Of a DNA stretch of 64,000 bases, positions 1 to 15,000 are shown in pieces. A program made the position numbers and the translations under genes. Location: NCBI GenBank assembly GCA_963924555.1, contig OZ004587.1, positions 3,844,001 to 3,908,000 of the forward strand. The letters are read 5' to 3'. The notes beneath the pieces are model-generated. The model saw only the letters and a program-made list of their open reading frames with translations. It was not told the origin of the DNA and searched no databases. This DNA is from Crambe crambe. Lineage: Eukaryota > Porifera > Demospongiae > Poecilosclerida > Crambeidae. How positions within the stretch are numbered: the stretch's first letter is position 1; every line of letters begins with the position of its first letter.

Positions 1-48
1 GATCCAATGATGATATGATTTCCCCTAGTAACATTCTTATATCCTTAC

Positions 49-3000
49 CATTTCTAACGCAACAATGGCAGAGAGCATTTGTGAGCGGTTGTGGTCCTGA
101 TAGCGGTCGACTATAGCTCCTCTGGTGCCTACTTCTTTCAGGTTGCTAGATCCAATTGTAGAGGTATTGTACACAGAGTCAGACTGCAACTAAAAATAAA
201 GCAAAGCTTAAATGACTGTACATATAGGGAAATCATACGCATTAATGACTGTCAACTGATCTAATTTTTTGCCTAGATACCCGAGTGCCAAAGGTGACTA
301 TCTATGGTGTACATACAGTACATCATATTAGTTGCATGCAATGATGCACAATGATGCGTATCGAGCATGTGCATGCATGCACTGCTTAGGCTCTAGCTAG
401 CCAAGCTCTACTACAGTACTAAAGACAAACAGACAGACTCAAGCTCAGGCTTGCAGTCACTACTCAGTAACTCTACATCATGCTGATGCAATTGGCTGTC
501 TTTGTCAACAAATCAAGCCCATTATGACATGCATAGAACCGACTAAAAGACAGCAATAAACAAAAACAACAGAGCTTGTCGTTTGAAGTGCCAAAGAGAG
601 AGCCAAGGAGAATCTCAGAACTAGGACTTTGAGGCTTCCTAACAATGAGAGAATCCAGTACACATACTTCAATCTTGAAAGCTATGCACATGAGAATAAG
701 CAGCATTCAAGACAGCAGTTCAAAGCATTGAACAGCAAGAGCACTAGTTATGTGTAAACAATAAGCCATGTTGCTCAGTGTGCATTATTTAGGAAGTTTA
801 ATAATAATAATAATAAAGGTTGCACTGAAGTTGTGCTGAGGCATTCCTAGTATTAAAAGACTAACTTGTTATGCTAGTTGTTACAGCTTACTTGTAATTA
901 GCTTTTACGCTAATAATCATATGGTTCATATTTACTAATACATTTTCCCTCAGGGTGCAATTAATCCCTAATTGCACTCGTAGTTTATAATTGATTTTTA
1001 ATGTAATTTCAGGTTACAGCAGTTGCACAGTAGTGCTCACCGAAATAGCAATCTAATACATGGCGGAGGCACTGCTATGGCCATGGCCGTACCACCATTC
1101 AGAGTTTTTTTTTGTTTTGTTTTGTGTGCGTATGCAATTTGAATAATAACAATCACTTATAAGTTAGTGCATGGTATTGCCTAGATCATACCAGATTGAA
1201 ATTGAATCAATAACATTGGAGGGCTCCCCCCCCCTCAACCCCCACCCAAGATGGTAGCTATGCATGGCCGTACCACTACAAATGACAAATGAGCTGGCTC
1301 TGGCTCTGTAATAGGTTATTCAGAGGGGTCTTAATCACTCAGTCTCTGAGATACTATATGACTATATGACAGGGGATTGGTTGCTGCTGCAAACACAAAT
1401 TCTGCAAAGATAATTGCAGCGAGCGAGCGAAGCGAGTGAGCTGACTCTCAGGTCATGACTCATTGAAATTTTAAATATATATATATCTAGGTCTACACTC
1501 CAAAATGCCCCAGGCGTATGTAGGTACATACGTGTTGTGCAATAGTAGTAGGTACATACATGTCGTGCAATAGTAGCGCCCCTGCGAGTGCATTTATGAG
1601 TTGCAATTGCTTGATTGATTTCTACATTGCTTTGTATATAGCATGGTGGATAGTAGGGCTAGGCTTATCTAAGTGGATTGTAGGCACTAGACATATCCAA
1701 GTGCTTTGTGGTAAGTACTTAGCTTTCTATGCGTGCAGCTGCCTGCCACTTAGCTACATAACACAACAGCAAAGCACAAATGAACTATCAGCTCAACATT
1801 TCTACAGTAAGCGGCTTGTAGGCACTAGGCTTATCTAAGTGCTTTGAGGTAAGCATGTATGCAGCTGCCTGCCACCACTTACATGACTCTTAATAATATC
1901 AAGCACTGAAGCCTATCAGCTACTTTAATTGCTCACTGTCAAATGCTGCACATTGCTACAGATACTCAACAGCAAATGAAAATCGTTGAAGAATACTTGC
2001 TTGCTCGCTTGCTGTCAACTGAATGTTGAACATTGCCCTAGTAATTATCACAGTGTATGAGGTTATTAGTGACCATACAGTTAACCACAAGACATGGAAA
2101 AAAAACAACCCCCAAAACACCAACAACTTATATTAATATGCGTATTATTCTTGGGGGTGAACTCATCTCTACTACTCATTGAACAATCTCAAGAGTAAAG
2201 GTTTATTATAGACAAGAATGTGGTTGCAGTTAACTTGCTCACAAACACCCAAATTCCATAGCCCATTCTAAAGGTTCCACTGTATACTTACACCATCTAT
2301 TTTCCTCTTAAGACGACTATTTTCTTCCTCGAGTGACTCAAGCTGAGCAGACATCTTGACTGTTGCTTGGTTGAGGGCCTTGAGTTTAATTTGTGCTTCT
2401 CTTGCAGAGCGTGGGGAGACAAATTGTTCATCGTTAGTTGCAGACTGTTGATCAATGAGATGGTTTAACCTGAATTTAAATTAGCAATGAACTGAAAAAG
2501 ATATGAGAAGCCAACAGGTAAAGGTAAGGTTTCTTTCAGGCCTCCTCCCTCCCCATATAATCCTGAAAGAAACCCTGAAAAGGATGAACTAACTGCTTGT
2601 GGTTAGGATCAAAGTACTCTGCTACAAGTTTCCTCACTTTTGGTACTGCTATGCTAGAGCCTTTATACCAAGCACTCTGCGCTCAAAGAAATCACCCAGG
2701 TCTATGTACACTGTGACTCAGTAGAACAAAAGATTTGTATCAACTGTGGTTTTAAGACCACTGGTTTGCAAAGCAAAGGTGAGGAAACTTGCATACTCTT
2801 GTTGTTTACATAGGCTGAGCCAACAAGGGTGGAGGAATGAGGAGTGAGGTACTACAATTCTACTGTAGGCTTTAATCATGCCATGCTCTCATGCTGTACA
2901 TGATATATTACCTTTGCCCTTGGGCGGACACCCTTGGGCACTAGGCAATAGCCCTGTAGGCATGGTTTAACCACTAGGGAAATGCAAAGCATTGTGGGGC

Positions 3001-6000
3001 GAGCGTACATGCTCAGTTAGCTGACGTCACCGTATTACAAAGAACGGAACCAGAAATATGTACACGATATATAATAGCGCCCTCTCATTTGACCCCCTAG
3101 TGTGGGGCTCGCCCCAATATAGCAACAATCACACAAGGGACAGGACAAATGAATAAATTGACCAGAATTTCTGTTATCTTGAAGGTGGGACTGGTACAAT
3201 TCTGACATCATATTAATTTTGATAGTACTATAACTACAGTCCTTCATTCACGAACCTGCATATTTCTCTGTAGTAAGTTTCTGCCTGCAATTCCATCTCT
3301 CTCAGTTGAGTAGCTCCCACAGATTTCTTAAGCTCTGCCAGTTCTCTTTCCTTTTCTCTCAGAGCACGCTCGGTGTTGTGTGCCTTCTGTCTAAGGGAGG
3401 TTATTAAGGTCCCACTCTTGGATGATTTGCTGGATGAATTGCCAGAGGCAAGTGATCGGGTTGCATCCTGTGTCTGAGTTAATAAACACGATGTATGGAA
3501 AAAGCTAGGTGAAGTAGGAATTTAAGTTGGGTGATATAGGTGTGGTTATTGAAATTAGGAGGCCTAAAAGTGAAGCAGGAATAGTAATTTTGTAATATTG
3601 CTGTGGTTCTTGAGTTTGGTGATGGGTACGGGTAAGGGGTTACTTGACTCACTTGTCGCTGAAGGGGGAGTGAAGTAGGGATTTAGGAGTGATAGGAATA
3701 GCTAAAATTTTATGGCTAGTCCAATTTAACTTGTTATTTTTTGCGCTCACTTGTGTAATTAGTGTTATAGCTTATTACAAGCTAGAACATTTCATTACAT
3801 GTATTATTTTTGGTAGTTGAAAGTAGATGTAGTGAAGTGAATGTATACATAATAATATATATTAGAGACACTTACACTAATATGACCAGTACTGATAAGA
3901 TCTTCAATTTGTTTATCTTTCCTTTGAATTTCCTTGGAGAGACGCACCTGCATATACAATAACAAAATTTACTACTAGTATGCACGAACTGGTTAAAAGC
4001 ATAACATGTAACAATGAAACCCAATTATATTACTATGTACAATTACTAGTAATGGAAACTTAAGCAAAATTCCCAATTTACCATAAAAGGAGCTATAATA
4101 CTGTTGCTGGGATATCTGCATGGTATACACATGCAGTCATGCCAAATAAAAAAATACTACAAAAAAAAAACAACAACATTAAGATAACACATCATTGTTA
4201 TGCTAAACTACGAAATTGGGACTTATCATCAGTGCAGTAACTCGTCAGTGATGAGTATACAGGCTGAGAACTTAAGTTGTATCTTTTCAAATTTGAGCAG
4301 TGATTTTATTACATCGTCATTTTGGTCACTAGAAGAAGACAGTACAGACACCAACAGGTTTTTGGTGACTATCATCTACTTGATCTTCCTAGTCATTGGA
4401 CTTCCATGGAATGCAGCTGTGATCATCAGTATATTCAGGAGACGTCTGTACAGGGAGCCAACTATGATGCTGATTCTCAACCTTACTGTCTCTAACCTCC
4501 TCACCTGTGTCTTGATCTTTCCATTTGCCATCATCACAGGAATTGCAGGAGAGTTCATTTATGGTGCAAGTGATCGTGTTAGGTGTCAGATATGTCAACT
4601 GGGAGTGATTTATTTAGTTTTAACGTTTGTCTCACTCAACACCTTGGCATTGATATCTGTGGATAGATTCCTGTGCATCAAGAAACCATTACATTATAAC
4701 AGGATTGTCACCATCAAAAAAACTCTAGTAGCTGTTCTATTACTTTGGATGTTCAGTATACTGGTCTCTATTCCACCTCTGTTCGGATTTGGTGCCATAC
4801 GCTTCAGCAAGTTCACACTAATGTGCACTATAGCCTTCAGAGGATATACTTTTCTGGCAAAAAATACCTTTTATCTCATCTTCCTGGTTTTGGCTTCACT
4901 GCCTCCCGTCTCAATCCTGGCAGTGACTAATGTATGGCTGCTCCACATTGCACAGAAGGCAATAAGAAGAAATTACCAAAACATTCGCAGAGGTGCATCC
5001 ATTACTGTGATGCGTGAAAAGATCGAAAAGGAATACAATAAGAAACAGTTGAACTTGATGAGAGTGTTCTTTGCTATCTTTATCACTAATATTATCACCT
5101 GGCTACCAGTGCTTGTGATATTCATAACTAGAGCAGCCTATGAACCTACTCCTACAACTTCTCTTGATGTCAGAATTTATCTGACATCAATTCCTTTTTT
5201 ATTGTTGCTGTCACAAGCAGTGGTGCATCCCATATTGCAAGTCTTCCTGATCAAGAAGATAAAAGAGCAAGTCCTTGCACCACTTTATGCCTGTCAAAGA
5301 AGATGCTGCAGCAAATGTGACAACTCTCCCACTGAAGGTTTAGTATGCGGCTGCAAGATATGCTCAGGAGCTCACGAGTGTATTTTCCTGGATCTCTGTA
5401 AAGCTTCTCTTATAGCTAGTACTCAAGAAGAAACTACAACATCAACTATAAAATTATAATCGCATAATGGTGTGTCAGAAACTCACAAGTATATTTCCCA
5501 TGCAAACTTTATTATACCAAATTTGAGTCTATGACCAAACACACCATAGTCTTTAACCTTTAACCTTTGATCAGAGGTTAGTCATATAGTACTACCAAAA
5601 TGGGTTTATTTACAGAATGTTCTCCTATACATGAGTATTCAAGGCTTTTTCTATGCTTCTGTTATTATGAGCCATCGTAGAACTGGATGTGCCTTGTGAG
5701 GTGTCACAGTGAACATGGAGAAGACCAAATTGCTCACAATGGGAAGCAGCTGAGGCTTGAAGACAGCTAACCAGTGCAGCTAGCTATTGAAGAGATTGCC
5801 ACAGTAGAGGACATGTATCTTGGGAGCAAAAACAAAGATGGTGAAGTAAAGAGCTAATTAAGGCATCCAGGGCTATTGGCTGTCTAAGATCTGCAGAACA
5901 GGCAGTTCAGATGTGATATGTCCTCCTTGCTCATGTAATGGGCAGAAACTTGTATAGTGAAGATTGAGTGTGAGTGCAGGGCTCACAATAACAGTCAGTC

Positions 6001-9000
6001 ATAGGTCATTTCTTCATTTGTCCGGTCATTTTCTACCTTTGTCTGACCGATTTTTCTATTATAGTTAGCTATACATGTAAAACTGCTATTAGATAATCAT
6101 GTCTGGACAGAGTGTTACTATGAGCACTGTGAGTGCTTTCACAATCACTGTATCAAATCAATAGGGAGTGTCCAGGAGGATTATATCAAAGAAACTGGCA
6201 GAGACCTTAGTGATGTAAGAGAATATGATGGAAATACAGAGAAGGAGAGCTGGTGGGACCATGTCCCAGACTGCTTGTTGCTCTCTAGACTTACTGCAGT
6301 CTTTGTGCCTTGCTTATTGTTCTTCGTCAGCCTAGGTTTCTGGTCCAGCTGAGTGACATGCATGCACACGCCTATGTAGAACTTATCCTTGGAGCCCGCA
6401 TACAAGAGTATTAATATAAAACAACAACAACAACAACGACAACAGAAAAAACAACAGAATAAACTAGATACTTAAAAACAAATTATATATTTGATGTTGT
6501 AGTTTCCTCTTGAGTATTAACTATAAGAGAAGCTTTGCAGAGATCCAGGAAAATACATCCCGAGCATATCTTGCAGCTGCATACTAAACCTTCAGTGGGA
6601 CATTTGCTGCAGCATCTTTTTTGACAGGCATAAAGTGGCGCAAGGACTTGCTCTTTTATCCTCTTGATCAGGAAGACTTGCAATATGGGATGCACCACTG
6701 CTTGTGACAGAAATGATAAAAAAGGTAGTGATGTCAGATAAATCCTCAAATTGAGAGAAGTGGTAGGAGTAGGTTCATAGGCTGCCCTAGCTATGAGTAT
6801 CACAATGGCTGGTAGCCAGGTGATAATATTAGTGATAAAGATAGCAAAAAACACTGTCATCAAGTTCAACTGCTTTTTATTGTATTCTTTCTTGATATTC
6901 TCACGTAATTTAGAAAGAGAAGCACCTTCACGAAGATTCTTGTATTTCCTTTGTATTACCTTCTGTGTGTAGTAGAGCAACCATACATTAGTGATGATAA
7001 GAACTGCTATGGCAGGCAATGATACTACTACCAAAAATATGAGGTAAAACGTGTTCTTGACTACACCAGAACCTCTGAAGGCTATAGTGCATGTCAAAGT
7101 GAAACGGCTGAACTCTATGGCACCGAATTTAAACAGAGGTGGAATGGAAACCAGTATACTGAATATCCAAACTAGTATCACTGCTACTATGGTGGTCCTG
7201 CTGGTAACTATTTTCTGGTAGCGAAGTGGTTGTGTGATGTACAAGAATCGATCCACAGATATTAATGCCAGGGTATCTAGGGATGCAAGGGTCAGAATGG
7301 AGTAAATCACTCCCAGTTGACATATCTGACACCTAGCACGATCACTTGCACCATAAATGAACTCTCCTGCAATTCCTGTGATGATGGCAAATGGCAAGAT
7401 CAAGGCACAGGTGAGGAGGTTAGAGACTGTAAGATTGAGAATCAGCATCATAGTTGGCTCCCTGTACAGACGTTTCCTGAATATACTGATGATCACAGCT
7501 GCATTCCATGGAAGTCCAATGACTAGGAAGATCAAGTAGATGATAGTCACCAAAAACCTGTTGGTGTCTGTATTGTCTTCTTCAAGTGACCAAAGTGATG
7601 ATGTAATAAAGTCACTACTCAAGTTAGCACAAAGGTTATCTAGATTCTCAGCTGCCATCTTTCTAAGATAGTAGTCGAACTCTTTACCAAATGCTGAATG
7701 TATACATATACTTCATACTAGCTACTCATAATTTATATAAATATTATCTGTATGTAGTCTGTTATTCTACTACTATAAAAAAATCAGCAGTTCAACTATA
7801 TAAAATGATGTGTATAATTATACATTTATGGTATACATGCGTATTATGCAATCAAGCACCTGTATAAGCACAGATCACCTTTTATGTGCATATGCATTAT
7901 GATACACATTGCATGTATTATGACTTGTATAAGCACAGATCACCATATGCATTATGCTACACATTGTATGTATTATGACCTGTATAAGCATAGATCACCT
8001 TTCTGTAGCACCATATAGGCCCTATAATAAAAAGTTCCTTGCTTTTTGTGGATCATTAATTTATGCTACATGGCAATCAGGATGAGCACAGCAAGCCCCA
8101 CCCACAAAGGAGGTAGCTAAGGACTTCTACATAATACATGCACAATACAGTGGACCCTCGCACATCCGAACCTCGTTCATCCGAACGCCCGGATTATCCG
8201 AACAGAGAATTGAAGTTGACTGGGTAATGATCGTCATTATAATAACCTATCATGCTATTGTACCCGCGCATGCGCACCAAGCTGCTCTTTGGAATTGCAG
8301 CTGCAGCTAGCTGATCTGATAGATCTGAGTAGCTAGCTGATCGAGAATGGCGACCAAAAGCCTGAAAAGGAAGCGAGTGGTTCTAAACAAGACAAGGGGG
8401 TGAGGTCTGGAAGGCTCTGGAGGGTGCCAAACTGGCAGGGTTGAAGATGAACAAGTCATCCTGACACTTCCTGCATTTAAAAGATATACATTGTACTTAA
8501 TGATATTCATGATTTCGCATATCCGAATTTTTGGCATATACGAACAGGGGTCGGTCCCGATGGGTTCGGATATGTGAGGGTCCACTGTACATGATATTAT
8601 ACTATACGTATACAATAGCATGTACATACATCTAGAGTTGCAGACTGGGTAAGGTGTCATCACTATGTACATTTGGTAAGGTGTCACCAGTTGAAAAATC
8701 TACCTATTATATGTACACAGACTCTCGACTTAAGCATCCCTAGGGCCTTGGTTGATGATATATGCATTGTGATCCCAAAACTGGACATTTTCACTTCTAT
8801 ACCAAAATGTTTTGATATTATGTTCGGCTGATTTCTATTGCATATCAAATTTCCAAAATAAGGTTGGTCTTTACTATAAATGGAGTGCACGAAAGTAATT
8901 ATAAAGGAACCTAATGGGATCATATAAATATAAATAGAGATATGTCAAGGCACAAAGTTGTACTTGGCCAATGAGAGCAAGTGAGCAAGCAAGTGGTTTC

Positions 9001-12000
9001 CACTGATACCTGTAAAATAGTTGCTATGAACTGAGTATGATGGGAGTTAGCTATTGCAGGCATTAAGGATCTGAAGTTTCCACAGTGACAGGTTTCATGC
9101 AATTTAAAAGCCCAAATGTCTTATGCAGTATCACAAGGGTTCTGATTAATCATACCACCTGAAGTTGTGATAGTCTAATTTCGAACAAGTTGAATTTTGA
9201 TCACAGGTGCCAGCTTACATATTAAACCTATCTTGTATTTCCACTGTATGTTCATAAGGACATTAACGAGGATTCTCTTGATTCCCTAAAAGGCTCTGGG
9301 AGTTTGGGTAGATATATATACCTGATACACGAAATATGAACTGAGCATGCCCACACATGACACGTATCACATGGGTCATTTGCCAATAAAATGTTTATCA
9401 ACTATTCCTGGCATTACTGGATTTGTGTATTATGAAATGAAATAGCATGCAAAATGCTGATATTGGCTCCCTAAGCTGATGGAAAATACTTCTGTAACAT
9501 AATGCATACAGGTAATGTGATAATCAGGTAACCAACTATTAATATTTTAGAATTGCAATTGAAGCTGTAAAAATGAAATAATACACATTCATATGAGAAC
9601 CAGTTTGGAGCTACTGGAACTTAAATTTTAAGACTTCACAGTTTCGGCAAAACCACAAAAGCTACATACCAAGTAGAAAATTAATTAATCTCTTACAGGC
9701 ATACTTCAAATATAGCACTAAAGCTAGCTAGTCATCCATAAAAGCTTCATACGTGGAGAATCCAACAGCAGAGATACAAGTGGGAAAATAAGAAGTGCTT
9801 TCCAGTTTATACGCTTGGAAATATTTTTTTAATTAAGCCCTACCTTTGGTATCTTGTTGGGTTTTAGGTGGTACTTCATAGTACCAGGGATTGACTCCGG
9901 GTATGACCAGAAATAATGTTCACGTTGCTTCCAGTTTTTTTCTCAAAAATTAAAACACCAATATCTACTTGATATGCAGTTAAAAACATTAAGAATCACA
10001 ATCACTGAATTGAAAATTTTCCTTGTAGGAAGAGCTTGGAATTTAATTTCATCAAAATTAATCAAGAAGCACTCTAAGACCATAATTATTAGCACAAAAG
10101 ACTGGTCTAGTATCTATCTCCTTGAATGTCTAGTCAAACTGAGGACACTACAGATTTTTATCAGAAGCTTTGAAAATGATAACATTATATATGTAGGGTG
10201 ACCAAGATTTAGGGCTTGCCAAAATGTTTACTTATTTTGCTTTTTGCCCTATTTTGCTTCATTTTTACTGACATTATTGACAATAACAAGTGATAATAAT
10301 ATCTGATCGTAAAATAACAACAGTGATAATAATATGGAGTTACTTTCTGATCGTAGAATAAGACTATAGCTTTTCTAAACTAGGATTTTGTAGATGTCCA
10401 AAAGAACATTTAAGTAGGGGGAAAAACTCTTTCAGCAGCAGAGGAGGGTTGTACAAGCAAGGCTTCCTTCACTGTGGATGGTTCTAAGTTCATACCTAAT
10501 AATAATCAAAATTTGCCCAAAATTTGCCCTATTTTGCCAGCATAATGCTCATTGTTTTTAACTACCTATTTTGCTCAAAATTCTGCTAGCAGAATCTGGC
10601 AGGCCCTACCATGATTTGCTTCCAATCTTAATTCTACCCTTGACTGGTTGCATGCTTACCAATAAAAGCCTATTGGATACATAGAGTCACTAATAACTAA
10701 ACAGGCTGTCTTAATACCAGCAACCAAAAATGTACCACCTTTTGGTGGTCACTTTAGCAGTGCCTCCAACCTGTGTTCAATCACTCAAAGTAGACAATGC
10801 CCCTCCACAGTTTCCAAGTTTCCATTGATAATTGTGTATATCCCCTCTGCATGATTTCTAAATGAATAAAACCCCGATAGCATCTTTCTTGCTATCTTGA
10901 TCACTATAAAAGGGAGGGGCCCAACGGCTCCTGGTGAAGCCAGCCACTACTTAAGTACTGACTCTTTATACAGTAAAGCCTGTATTAAGAGACCACCTTA
11001 TTCAGAGATCACCTCTCTTTAAAGACCACTTGGTTATAGAGACCAGTGGTCTTCTGAAGAGTAGGCTATAAAAGTATGAAGTCATAGTCTGACTGAAATG
11101 ATGCTCATGGTCTCGCCTAGCTATGCCTTCAATAAATCCTGTATCTATAACTGACTAGAGAAATTGACTTGAGTACCTTTTGCTGGTAAGATCCATGAAA
11201 TAATGTCTATGACACCACGGGAAATTTCATTTAACAACAACTCGATTTCTCATATCAGCTTAATTGTAATTCATAGGTACATATGTATCAAACATACATA
11301 TCTGTCCATGTCCACCTGGCTAGCTTTGTGGTGCTGGGCCGGGGGGCTGTTAGTATTAGCCTATGGCTAGTTCAGGTTCCTCATCAGCCATTTGGTGGCG
11401 AATCGGTTTAAAAAAAAGCGTATTGCATACTTTTCCATGAACACGTGGGTTGCTTTGCGTGCCAATACAATATAAACTTTCAATGATCCAGATGCACTCA
11501 CCGTAAAAACTAACTGATCATGCATATTTAGCGAGGATATTTTGTGCCACTACTTCCAACTCTTCCCACTCCACATACTTTACCAACCCAAGGGAAGGGA
11601 AACGAAAGGGTCTGGTCAAGAGTTTTTATGTGACAGTCCCAAAGTAGAAATCGAATCTTTGGCTCACCATAAGTCATGTTTGGTGTGGAGATAGCCCAAC
11701 CATTATAGAACACATGACAGAAGTTTGTTTAAAAAAATCATCTAATTAAGCTAATAATTTGATTTCTAACATTGCTTTAGGTATTTCTTGCATGAATGAC
11801 CCAGGGATCTGAGAGAACAAGAGATACATGAGTTTGCTTTCCTTCAGTAAAGGGTCTGCCAACAAGACTACCTATTATCACTGCTAAAAGTAGAGGGTTG
11901 GGAGAGTTTATGGTTCTATTATAGTGTTTCACTCCCCAAATAGGTCTAACTAGCAGTTATTACAATGAGATAGAAATCATTAGTACTTTAGATGAACACT

Positions 12001-15000
12001 ACAGTTCTACAAACACAAAAATACTTGCCTGAATCTAAAGGCAGTTGTAGCCAGCCCTTTATTTGGATTATGAAAGTACTTTCTGTATAGCTTGCATCTA
12101 GCCATAATACGCAAGTTAACAAGGCCCATTCTGCCAGCCTACATAATTTGCTATGCACGATGCCTAATGATGTTCCTCTAGAAAATTATACCATAAGGCA
12201 TTCCATAATAATCATATACTTTTAAGTTATTGGCAAGTAAAAATGGGCACGGGCTAGGCCAATAAAGCATGGGACTACATTGCACCATTTTAGCTCCAGG
12301 TCTGACTTGGGAACAAAGGGGGGGATTGTAAACTAGCACTATTAGCGTGGGCTATTCTGCCACTGTTATTCTATGATGGCTTCTGTGTTTTTGCATATGA
12401 TTGACATCTGTTACAATCACTCAATGTGCTTTGTAACAACATTACTCCTATTACCGTGGGATCTGTGAGATTGTTGTTGCTCAGTCAGTGCACACACAAG
12501 AGCAGTCCCAAAACCAATCTTGAATCTATACACTATGCCCACGAGTTGCATCTCGTGTTGTGGATTCAAAAAATATACAGCAACTACTTATGATATCTTA
12601 CACATAGTTTGTCTGGAATGAAAATGGAGGACGGACGATGATATATTCATGTAAGATATTGCAAATGAAAATGGATGATGTATGTATATTCATGGAGTTT
12701 ATATAAGGCAGTTTCATACCACTTTGTCACCAGCTGCTACGACCTCCTCACTCCCACACACAGGGTTGCCCACATCATCAACTCTATCCCCTCCACTTCC
12801 ACCAGGAAAAGCATTTTCAAGATCTTTGCACTTGCAGAACCTGCCACTGGACATCGAGAGGTGCTGTTCAGAGCAAGTGTTAGATGATGTGTGTCTCTTT
12901 GATTCACTACTCTCTTTCTCTTTATTCATATCACCTGATTCCGATCGACTGGTAGGTCTAAGTCTCTCAAAGAATGCCTTAATGTTTTTTCTGACGTCGC
13001 CAATCAAACTGGCCTGAACAATCGGGTGGACTACTGATTGTGAGATTAATGCAATGTATGCTAAGGATCCACTGATTCGAACTGCTTGTGAGTATTCATC
13101 TGTCTCTTCCACTGCTCCTATTACCAACCGAGCCAGCATTGGTAGCCATGTGATGATGTTAGTCACAAAGATTGCTGTGTAGATTTTTACAAGTTTGACT
13201 TGCATCACATTGTGTTTTTTTCTCATCTCTTTGTGAAAACTCTTTCTGTGAGTCAACTTAGTTTCTTTCATGCTCTTTTTCTTCTTTCTCAAATATTTCT
13301 GGATGAGGCAGAGAGCCCAGATGTTGGTAATGGCTAAAGTGAGGATAGGAATGACAGCCACTATTGCCAGAAAGATGAGGTAGTTGCTGTTGCTTGTGAT
13401 GTGAGTTTCTCCACTGAATGCAATGGTGCAAATACCAACAGCTGTGCTGAAACGCATTTCACCGAATCCAACTAGCGCAGGAATGGAGACCAGTATGCTG
13501 AGGACCCATATCAGGATCGTGGCGATGACCATTTTGATGGGAGTTATCCATTTCTTGTAGTGCATAGCAGCTTTGATGAAAATGAACCGATCCACTGAAA
13601 TTATTGCAAGATTGAAGAGTGACACTAGAATCAGGATAGTGAAAATCACTCCAGTTTGACATACCTGGCAACGAACTCGATCACTTGCTCCGAATATAAA
13701 TCCACCAGCAATTCCAGTCACTATATTGAGTGGCATAACTAGCAGACACACCAGCAGATCAGTGATTGCTAAGTTCAGGAGGAGGATGATGGTGGGTTGC
13801 TTGTAGAGGCGTTTCTTGATGATACTTGCAATGATAAGGACGTTCCAAGGGAGTCCTATCAGCAGCAGCAAGATCAAGATAGCTGTGATGGCATACCTGG
13901 TGGCTGTGTCAGTTTGCACCACTGGGTCCAGGCTCCACACTGACTCTGTCACATTCTCTACACTCACTTCATCAAAACAACTGAAGTTTGCTTCAAATGC
14001 CATTCCAGTTGCATATAAGACTTGTAGATCTAGTAGGCTGAGCTACAAGCTGATATATTGTAACTACTGCAGTTTTTAAAGCTAGACTTACAGATAGCTA
14101 CAAATAGCACTTTTAAATCAGCAAATTCCTGCTGCACTTGCAGCTCAATAATTGAATAGTTGTGGTAGGTACTACTTCCTGGTTGACTTACCGGTTGGGT
14201 ATACCCCCACTGCTATTGTAACAGTACAAATAGTGGTCACTTAACTTAAGCTATCATGCAAGGTCAATTAGACTTTGATGCTTCATAATCGACTGTGTAT
14301 TGGGATAATTTAGCGTGCAGTGCACACTTTCATTTTTACAGTGCACTACCTACTTGCTTGTGTGCATGCTTACCCTCTGAAACTCCAGATGTACTATGCA
14401 TGAGACAATAATAAACTGATCTGTGTCGGGCACAGGTTGGCCACTCCCACTAAGTATGACATAGTAGTTTCCAAATGAGACTTTAGATCTCTGGAAAAAT
14501 CAGCCTGTAGATGTCAAGATCTATCTTAACCTGCTCCACAAGATCCTTATAACTTTAATTAGGGTTAGCAAATTACTGGAATTAAGTGATGACCAGTAAC
14601 CAGTAGCTCTGTTTCTCTGACACCTTTTCTGGCACCCTATACAGTAAGGTCACATCAAGAGATTTCACTGCATAGTCCCCAGCGATCAACATAGCTCTTA
14701 GCTCAAATTTAACTAGTTAAAACAAAATTAGCCCGACATAGTCAATTATACATTAGAGCAAGGTGCAGGAAAATGTCCTTAGCACATGAATGGCAATCCA
14801 GGGAGTTTACACTGCTCAAGGGGAGCCATCACTATAATAGTTGTATAACATCTAAAAAGGTCAGTGTCAATATTACTGGCCACACAAAGTAGCATCACTT
14901 CCTCATCTAAAACTGTATCATGCACTATCCTGGTCTGACTACAATCCCTGAAAATTCATGATGATAGCATCTATCAAGTGGAAAATAATTCACTCCAATC

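Noticed and set aside
4376..7539. Small ORFs antisense to or overlapping the GPCR genes (for example 4376-4598 and 7317-7539)
   Set aside because: They are mirror frames of the conserved receptor coding sequence and match each other only because the receptors are paralogues.
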